From positions 1-22,337 of the forward strand of contig JAJZLX010000068.1 in NCBI GenBank assembly GCA_021850555.1: a DNA stretch of 22,337 nt, written 5' to 3'. The stretch is from Pseudomonadota bacterium. Its GTDB lineage: Bacteria > Pseudomonadota > Gammaproteobacteria > Steroidobacterales > Steroidobacteraceae. The number at the start of each line of letters is the position of its first letter. The first letter of the stretch is position 1. The position numbers and the translations under genes are program-made. Below are positions 17,310 to 22,337 of the stretch, one piece after another. The notes beneath the pieces are model-generated. The model saw nothing but the letters and a program-made list of their open reading frames with translations. It ran no database searches and was not told the DNA's origin.

Positions 17310-17323
17310 TGCAAACGTTTACA
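17310..17323. promoter_or_regulatory. Strong LacI-family operator in TonB receptor promoter region
   Basis: TGCAAACGTTTACA is a near-perfect palindrome centred on the CG at 17316-17317; only the C/A pair at 17312 and 17321 breaks symmetry. It matches the classical LacI/GalR operator form with AAACGTTT. It lies immediately downstream of a predicted transcription start for the receptor operon, where bound repressor would block polymerase. Confidence 0.75.
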
Positions 17324-17332
17324 TTTTGGCGG

Positions 17333-17361
17333 AGGCTAGATCAGGTTTTGACGTTTGTCAA
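17333..17361 (-). promoter_or_regulatory. Predicted sigma70-type promoter of the TonB receptor operon
   Basis: Reading the minus strand, a perfect -35 TTGACA (17361-17356) is followed after 17 nt by TAGCCT (17338-17333), a weak -10 matching TATAAT at 3 of 6 positions. Transcription would start near 17326, leaving a leader of about 230 nt. The -35 lies inside a perfect inverted repeat TTGAC-GTTT-GTCAA (17348-17361), which might be a separate regulator site. The good -35, correct spacing and operators just downstream support the call; the weak -10 lowers confidence. Confidence 0.45.
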
Positions 17362-17616
17362 CAGTTCCGTAACCGTTGGGGCGCGGCCACGATCCATGCG
17401 GGAGGCGCGCCGACGACGTTCGGGGTGTCTCGCCAAATTCCGCAAAGGCATTTCATGGTGCAACCAGCTAATTTCCTTTGGCTTTATGCGAGGGCCGGCC
17501 CACGCCCAGACAAGCCGGCTTTACGGACAAGCCGATGGACCGAGGCCGCGCGCTGGTGAAGTCCGACCGCGCCCTTGGTTTCTTGCGAACCTGATGATGC
17601 GGCCACGAGCGCCGAG
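17362..17616. other. Non-coding stretch between receptor promoter and transposase remnant
   Basis: No credible gene or site. Open frames exist on the plus strand but have no recognisable motif. Part of it may be decayed N-terminal transposase sequence continuous with the remnant that follows, but I cannot align it by eye. Confidence 0.3.
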
Positions 17617-18150
17617 ATCGTTCGGGTACATCGCGGTCCGCCATTCGGCCCGAGGTTCCCGTCCGCTCGCGGGGCACAGATCCGACCGTCGATCCCATTC
17701 ACCTCCACGGACTGCGCTTGACGATTGAGCGCAGTTTCAAGCACGCGGTGCGTCTGATCGACTCATTCGCCTACCGCTTGGATGGCCAACATGAAAGCGC
17801 TGCGCCACCGCGACCGCAACCAGCATTTTCACCGCGAGCCGATCGAGTACCGTGATGCCGTCAAACGCGACGTCCATGCCTGTCACGTCTTCATCCTGGC
17901 CGGCATCAGCGTCCAGGGGCTGCCGCAGTACCTCGCCGTCGTCGCCCTACCGCGGTCTGGAACGCTTGCGGCTTCTGGCTGTGGAATCCGTTCCGGGATC
18001 CCTCCCTCAGACCTCCTCGGTGCCAACGTGCTGCGTCAGAACCTGCCGGAATTTCGGCTCCTCGAGTTTTCCAGCACCGATTCCGTGGCAAGAGTCATCC
18101 TTGAGCGGCTGGCTCGCGAGAGGATGTGGCTCCCCCGGCTCGTCTCATGA
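17617..18150 (+). pseudogene. Frameshifted remnant of a DDE transposase (C-terminal half)
   Basis: Transposase-like segments appear one after another in changing frames, which marks a decayed gene. They are IAVRHSARGSR (frame 2, near 17630); DPTVDPIHLHGLRLTIERSF and AVRLIDSFAYR (frame 3, 17679-17778); WMANMKALRHRDRNQHFHRE and then IEYRDAVKRDVHACHVFILA (frame 1, 17779-17943); PTAVWNACGFWLW (frame 3, near 17946-17985); and IPPSDLLGANVLRQNLPEF (frame 1, ending at a TGA at 18148-18150). From memory these follow the order of a proteobacterial IS transposase pattern (LDP..i.rlYGLRfkIE.sFkqAv, then yHfWM..MkplrR..gNqylHr, then aqGLLqyLa, then VW..F.sWLRt, then PPSe...aLR..LPeF). At least four frame changes are needed. 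No terminal inverted repeats were identified, so the element's borders are unknown. Confidence 0.55.
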
Positions 18151-18364
18151 CCTCATGTCAAACGCAAAACTCACGACTCTCGCGAACAGAGTTGCGCGGA
18201 TTCAAAGCGGACTGTTCAAACCCTTGCGAGACATCAAGAGCATTGCCGGCACCGCATGGGGTGCCGGGCGGCGCGACCGATCGCCGCGTCGCGTCGCGCG
18301 CCGAGCACCTGCGGGGTTCTCGTTTTCGTGCGTTTGTGTCAATGTCCCGGTGCAATGATGCCCC

Positions 18365-19228
18365 ATGACGATGCCTGACGAAATGGTCGTATTCTTGCGG
18401 CGACAATCTCCGGATTGGGCGGCTCTCGCGCAGGACTATCGCGCGGGACGCCCCATCGACCCGGCCCGATTCGTTCCCGATCATGCGGTGCCGGGATTTC
18501 CGCAGCGCGTGGATCGGCTCGTCGCCGCGTGGAACGAGCGGTTCCGGACGGATTTCTTCACCGTGCGCGCGATCATGGCGCAGCTGGGCGCGGCAAGTCT
18601 CGCCGGAATCGCCAACGCACGCGCGTATTCGTTTGAGTCCGTCAACGAAGTCGCGGCGCACGCTCGCACGAAAGTGTTCTTTGCGTATCCACACGACGAT
18701 GACGACTTCTTCGCACCGTACATCGGCGATGTCCTCGCGCACGTGCCGTCGGAGGCCGATGCAGTAGTCACGCCGCTTTATCGCATCGGCGCGAGCAATC
18801 GGACGTTCGCTCGGGGCGGATGCAAGCCGGACTACGTGCTCGATCACCTTCGCGCGCACGATTACAGGTTTCAGACGAACAATTATGCGATCCACAGCAG
18901 ACGTCTCGGCACCGTCAAGAACATTCTGGCGCTGACGGACCATATCGAGGCTTCCGCTTACGCGGATGCACATGGATTCACCGACTACATGGCCTCGACG
19001 GTGATCAGCGCCACGGTCAAGACGCCAGCGTCCGCATCTGTCCTGGAATCGGCCTTCAAGAGCCGCCTCGCCCTGAGGCGCGCCTTCAAACGCACGATCG
19101 ACGGGCTCCATGCGGTGGAGCTTCCGGAGAAGTTTGGCTGGCTCACCCGGCCCAGCACTCAAATCGCCAGGCTCCTCGAGGCCGTCTATCGGGGCAAGAC
19201 GATCGTGTCCGCCTCCGAGCTGTCCTGA
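18365..19228 (+). CDS. Hypothetical protein with DDDDFF acidic motif, possibly glycosyltransferase-like
   Basis: A 287-residue protein without signal peptide or membrane segments that I can see. I do not recognise the family. The striking feature is FFAYPHDDDDFFAPYI (105-120): a hydrophobic strand followed by four aspartates, recalling the metal- and nucleotide-sugar-binding DxD motif of GT-A glycosyltransferases. Later come AVVTPLYRIGASNRTFARGG (133-152) and RFQTNNYAIHSRRL (168-181), in which an aromatic/Asn-rich turn could be an acceptor-site region, and a basic helix-rich C terminus. It is the only intact plus-strand gene in the right two-thirds of the window, converging on the MFS gene with a 56-nt gap. 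Upstream is the transposase remnant, so it may have arrived independently of the carbohydrate operons. ATG 18365 has no good Shine-Dalgarno; ATG 18371 is a near alternative. The coding call is fairly firm; function is not. Confidence 0.72.
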   Translation: MTMPDEMVVFLRRQSPDWAALAQDYRAGRPIDPARFVPDHAVPGFPQRVDRLVAAWNERFRTDFFTVRAIMAQLGAASLAGIANARAYSFESVNEVAAHARTKVFFAYPHDDDDFFAPYIGDVLAHVPSEADAVVTPLYRIGASNRTFARGGCKPDYVLDHLRAHDYRFQTNNYAIHSRRLGTVKNILALTDHIEASAYADAHGFTDYMASTVISATVKTPASASVLESAFKSRLALRRAFKRTIDGLHAVELPEKFGWLTRPSTQIARLLEAVYRGKTIVSASELS

Positions 19229-19284
19229 GGCGAGCGATTCACGGCCCGGAGGTCGCGCGTGCGGCCCGTGGCCATCTCCGCGCC

Positions 19285-20556
19285 CTAGCCCGGCACAGGC
19301 GCCTCGAGAGCGTTCGGCTCGGCGGGCAATCCCGCAGTGCAGTCGACGCGTGAAAAGACGATCGCCGCGATCAGCACCATCAACGCGATGGCCCGCACCG
19401 GCAGCTCGTAGTTGCCGGTGGCTTCGGCGATGTAGCCGAACGCAAGCGTGCACAGCACACCGCCCGCCTGACCGGCGGTGTTCATCACCCCGGTGGCCGC
19501 GCCGCCGTGACTGCCCCCGATGCTCATGCACATCGCCCAGGAAGCCGGCAACATGAAATCCATGGTCGCGAACCCCGCGGTCGCCAGAACCACGATCGCG
19601 GTCTGGTTGGTGACGAGGCTCATGGCACACAGCAGCGCCGCCCCCCCGATGAGACAGCCGGTGGTCATGATTCGCGTGGCGCTGCGGATCCCGATGGCCA
19701 GCCCCAGCCGGTCGCACACGGCGCCGCCGACGAGGTTGCTGCCGATGCCGAGCAGAAACGGAAAGGCGGCAAACACGCCCATTTGCGCCATCGTGAAGTG
19801 ACCGGCGTGAACCATCCAGGTCGGGAACCAGTTGAAATAGAACCAGCTGCCGCAGCCATAGCAACCGTAGGCGAGCACGATGAGCCACAGCTGGCGCAGC
19901 TTGAGCAACCGGCGCAACGCGCCGCGTCCGCCGTGCGCGCCTTCGTGTCCGGAGCCGATCTCGAGCAGCTCTTCGGCGCGGATGCCGGGCTGCTCGGCCG
20001 GCCGGTCGTGATACCACAACCACCAGGTGAGCGCCCAGGCCGCGCCGATGACCGCGAGGACCCAGAACACCGGGCGCCAGCCCACCCAGGCCGCCAGCGG
20101 CACCAGCAGCAGCGGCGCAAGCGCGCCGCCGAGGCGGCTCGCGGCCCATACGGCCCCCTGACCACGTGCCCGCTCACGCGCCGGCAACCAGCGCCACAGC
20201 ACGCCGGAGGCGTTCGGGTAGGCACCCGCCGATCCGATGCCGAAGCAGAATCGCACGATGGCGAGCGGCACGAAGCTCGTGCACGCGCCGGTCAGCGCCG
20301 TGAAGGCGGACCACCATGCCGCGATGCGTGACAGTTCTCGCCGCTGGCCGTGCCGGTCACCGAGCGCCCCTGAAGGTATCTCGAACAGGCCATAGGCGAT
20401 GACGTAGGCGCTGAGCACCCAGCCCCATTCCTCCGGCGTCAGACCCAGGTCATGCTGGATCCGCGGACCCAACACGGCGATGGCCATTCGATCGAGGAAG
20501 GTGATGACCGAAACGACACTCAACAGACCGACGACGGCATAGCGCTTCTTCGGCAT
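19285..20556 (-). CDS. MFS transporter, anion:cation symporter family (hexuronate/glucarate type)
   Basis: A 423-residue inner-membrane protein with about twelve hydrophobic segments. The first helix carries FLDRMAIAVLGPRIQHDLGL, followed by WGWVLSAYVIAYGLFEIPSG and the loop 2-3 motif GALGDRHGQRR. FGIGSAGAYPNASGVLWRWL is the helix 4-5 signature of the anion:cation symporter group that includes ExuT and GudP, which carry hexuronates and glucarate with protons. A hydrophilic central loop (about 185-215) separates the two six-helix halves. The ATG directly abuts the stop of the upstream racemase-like gene (TGAATG), so translation is probably coupled. Sugar acids are the likeliest cargo, which would fit the four-carbon acid sugar kinase at the left edge, but that connection is inference. 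Confidence 0.9.
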   Translation of the reverse strand: MPKKRYAVVGLLSVVSVITFLDRMAIAVLGPRIQHDLGLTPEEWGWVLSAYVIAYGLFEIPSGALGDRHGQRRELSRIAAWWSAFTALTGACTSFVPLAIVRFCFGIGSAGAYPNASGVLWRWLPARERARGQGAVWAASRLGGALAPLLLVPLAAWVGWRPVFWVLAVIGAAWALTWWLWYHDRPAEQPGIRAEELLEIGSGHEGAHGGRGALRRLLKLRQLWLIVLAYGCYGCGSWFYFNWFPTWMVHAGHFTMAQMGVFAAFPFLLGIGSNLVGGAVCDRLGLAIGIRSATRIMTTGCLIGGAALLCAMSLVTNQTAIVVLATAGFATMDFMLPASWAMCMSIGGSHGGAATGVMNTAGQAGGVLCTLAFGYIAEATGNYELPVRAIALMVLIAAIVFSRVDCTAGLPAEPNALEAPVPG

Positions 20557-21231
20557 TCAGCCGGTCCCGAGGCCGAATATTTCACGCACCTGGCGGACAC
20601 CCGATTCGGGGCTCGAGAGCACCGGTGTCTTGAGGGCATCCGCGGGGAGCGCCGCCACCACTCTCGCCATGGAAGCCTGCGCCAGCACGATCGTGTCGAG
20701 GTCCCGCATCCTCTCGGTCAGCGCCTCGCCGACCAGGCGATCATGTCTCGCCGTGTCGCCGCAGAGCACCGCCTCGAATGCGCCTTCGCACAGGCACTCG
20801 ACGATCTCGATGGCACGGTGCGCTGCGCGCGCCTGAGCGCGCACCAGCGCCGAGGTCGGCTCGAGCGTGGTGCGCAGGGTGGCCAGAACGCCGATCCGGC
20901 GACCCCGCCAGACGGCATCGCGTGCCATCGGCTCGTCGACGCGCAGCACAGGCCGATCGTACAGCTGACGCGCCACCTCGACACCCGGCCCGATCGAGGA
21001 GCACGTCACCAGCACGGCGTCCGCGCCCGCATCGAAGGCGGACCCGACCAACGCGGCGAGCCGCCGGACCGTCACCTTCTGCAGGTGTCCCGCCTGAATC
21101 GTATTCTTGATGAGGCTTTCGTCGACGACGTGAAAGATCCGTGTCTCGGGCAGCCACCGATCACAGAGCGAAGCGAACAGCGGCATAAGCACCGGCGAGG
21201 TGTGCAACAAAGCGAGTGTGTGATTCGGCAT
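20557..21231 (-). CDS. Aspartate/glutamate racemase superfamily protein lacking the second catalytic cysteine
   Basis: A 224-residue cytoplasmic protein. It opens with TLALLHTSPVLMPLF, contains HVVDESL and DAVLVTCSSIGPGVE with Cys77 at the position of the first catalytic cysteine, then PVLRVDEPMARDAV and GRRIGVLATLRTTLEPT, a standard start of the second half. In racemases the second half carries a GCT motif; here the matching segment reads DTIVLAQASMARV (179-191), with Gln185 where the cysteine should be. Cys157 (VLCGDT) lies elsewhere. The pattern resembles one-cysteine relatives such as arylmalonate decarboxylase more than two-base racemases, so racemisation should not be assumed. ATG 21231 has GAGAG about 6 nt upstream. 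It is in the same direction as the SGNH esterase (97 nt upstream) and directly adjoins the MFS gene. Confidence 0.85.
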   Translation of the reverse strand: MPNHTLALLHTSPVLMPLFASLCDRWLPETRIFHVVDESLIKNTIQAGHLQKVTVRRLAALVGSAFDAGADAVLVTCSSIGPGVEVARQLYDRPVLRVDEPMARDAVWRGRRIGVLATLRTTLEPTSALVRAQARAAHRAIEIVECLCEGAFEAVLCGDTARHDRLVGEALTERMRDLDTIVLAQASMARVVAALPADALKTPVLSSPESGVRQVREIFGLGTG

Positions 21232-21328
21232 GTCAGTCTCTCATCGACCCCCAAGGTGCCCGTGCCCGGCAAACCGCCGCGCGCCGCGCCCCGGCGGCTG
21301 CGGCGAGCGCTCCTGCCTTCGGCGCGGC

Positions 21329-22337
21329 TCAGCCGCGTGAATTCGCCGTTGCCGCGCGCGCCAGCGGCTTGCCGGGCGCGAACAGCTCGTTGTAGACGGT
21401 CTGCGCCATGATGCGATATCCGATGTCGTTGGGGTGCAGATCGTCACCGCACTGGTCGGCGCCGATGTAATGGTGCGGATGGCGCGGATCGCGCAACGCC
21501 CCGTCGAAGTGGATTACACCGTTGAAGCCCCGGCCCTTGCGGATCCAGGCGTTGACCTGCTGACGCACCTGCTCGCCCGCCGGTCGCTCGTAGGTGGAGC
21601 CGAGATAGGGCGTCAGCGTACCGAGGTAGATCCTGATGCCGCGGGCGTGCGCACGGCGGATGAGGTCGCGATACGCGCCGATGATGGCCGAGGCGGGTAT
21701 CGGGCCGGTATCGCCGTCCGGATCGTACGCCCAGCCGATATCGTTGATGCCCTCGAGAAGCACGATGGCCCGCACACCGGGAATATCCAACGCATCACGA
21801 CTGAAACGCGCGAGCGCCTTGGGTCCCGCTCCGTCGTGCAGCAGGCGGTTGCCGCTGATCCCGGAATTGATGATTACCCAGCGTCGATCGGCGGCATGCG
21901 CCGCCAGCAGCCGCGCCAGCTGCTCCGGATAACCGAGGTGCATGCCGGGCGTGGAGCAGAAGCCCTTCGTGATCGAATCGCCGAACGCGACCAACACCGG
22001 GCGCGGCCTGGCGGTGGAGACTTCGACACCGTTCGCCAGTTCCGGCGCCTGCGGGCGGCTGCCCTGCGGCCAGACCCGCTGGGTCACGTGATTGCCGGGC
22101 GGCGAGACCCAGACGTGCTTCAGCTGGCCCGCCGGCGTGGCGCCCGAGGGGTAATACACCGAGATCGCGAGATTCTCGAACCGGTGCACGTTCATGTCGA
22201 TCGGGTCGCTCACCCACGCCTTGCCGATCGGGATGACGCCACCGCGCTCGCCGTGGAAGGTAACGACATGAACGGTACCCGCCAGCAGCACGCCCGTCGG
22301 CGAGGATGCCGCGACCGTCACTTCGGCGAACCGGACC
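21329..22337 (-). CDS. SGNH/GDSL-family hydrolase (esterase), 5' end off window
   Basis: The frame is open through the right edge (VRFAEV precedes the first in-window GTG at 22321), so the N terminus is missing. Counting from that GTG, the SGNH blocks are all present: VAFGDSITKG with nucleophile Ser116, INSGISGN with oxyanion Gly, LLEGINDIGW with block III Asn193, and CGDDLHPNDIGY with Asp293 and His296 of the triad. An N-terminal beta-rich part (about 1-100) precedes the catalytic domain, as in two-domain GDSL esterases. Such enzymes remove acetyl or other acyl groups from glycans or lipids. The location beside sugar transport and glycosidase genes suggests carbohydrate esterase activity, but this is inference. 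It appears to lead the esterase, racemase-like, MFS gene set. Confidence 0.9.
   Translation of the reverse strand, partial: VRFAEVTVAASSPTGVLLAGTVHVVTFHGERGGVIPIGKAWVSDPIDMNVHRFENLAISVYYPSGATPAGQLKHVWVSPPGNHVTQRVWPQGSRPQAPELANGVEVSTARPRPVLVAFGDSITKGFCSTPGMHLGYPEQLARLLAAHAADRRWVIINSGISGNRLLHDGAGPKALARFSRDALDIPGVRAIVLLEGINDIGWAYDPDGDTGPIPASAIIGAYRDLIRRAHARGIRIYLGTLTPYLGSTYERPAGEQVRQQVNAWIRKGRGFNGVIHFDGALRDPRHPHHYIGADQCGDDLHPNDIGYRIMAQTVYNELFAPGKPLARAATANSRG

Noticed and set aside
17371..17377. AACCGTT as a further LacI-type half-operator
   Set aside because: It misses the AANCGNTT core by one base and lacks palindromic flanks, unlike the two sites downstream.
18158..20149. 663-codon open frame on the minus strand
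   Set aside because: It runs through both the plus-strand 18365-19228 gene and the MFS gene in another frame; its Arg-rich sequence shows no domain, while the MFS frame has clear helices and motifs.
1..22337. CRISPR arrays, tRNA or rRNA genes
   Set aside because: No regularly spaced repeats and no tRNA- or rRNA-like segments were seen on reading through the sequence.

Overview
The window is GC-rich, densely coded DNA from a Gram-negative bacterium: it encodes an outer-membrane TonB-dependent receptor and several lipoprotein or periplasmic secretion signals. The receptor has an N-terminal carboxypeptidase-regulatory-like domain and sits next to a flavin-dependent tryptophan-halogenase-like protein. 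That pairing is familiar from glycan-using Proteobacteria (Xanthomonadales/Steroidobacterales-like gammaproteobacteria, some alphaproteobacteria). The taxonomic guess is inference and only moderately confident.

Layout. (1) 1-344, plus: the 3' end of a four-carbon acid sugar kinase (OtnK/DUF1537 family). (2) 542-6908, minus: a carbohydrate ABC import operon read right to left as solute-binding lipoprotein, two MalF/MalG-type permeases and a MalK/UgpC-type ATPase, with 1-4 nt junctions, followed after 180 nt by a secreted GH144/glycoamylase-like glucanase with two Ig-like repeats. (3) 7286-8347, minus: a LacI-family repressor with a TTG start, a strong Shine-Dalgarno and a LacI-type operator just upstream. 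(4) 8953-17099, minus: a glycan-utilisation operon read as TonB receptor, tryptophan-halogenase-like flavoenzyme and two paralogous secreted GH39 glycosidases. Its leader holds a sigma70-like promoter and two LacI-type operators 21 bp apart. (5) about 17617-18150, plus: a frameshifted remnant of a DDE transposase. (6) 18365-19228, plus: an unrecognised protein with a DDDDFF motif. (7) 19285-22337, minus: an SGNH/GDSL esterase (5' end off the window), an Asp/Glu-racemase-like protein lacking the second catalytic cysteine, and an MFS anion symporter of the glucarate/hexuronate type.

Working model (inference): the TonB receptor brings a glycan fragment across the outer membrane. GH39 enzymes, the GH144-like endo-glucanase and possibly the SGNH esterase cut and de-esterify it in the periplasm or at the surface. 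The ABC system and the MFS carrier then take oligosaccharides and acidic sugars into the cytoplasm, where the OtnK-type kinase may act on a sugar-acid breakdown product. The LacI protein probably represses the receptor operon and itself, because operators at both places share half-sites. The least understood part is the halogenase-like flavoenzyme inside the receptor-GH39 operon. No tRNA, rRNA or CRISPR array was seen.
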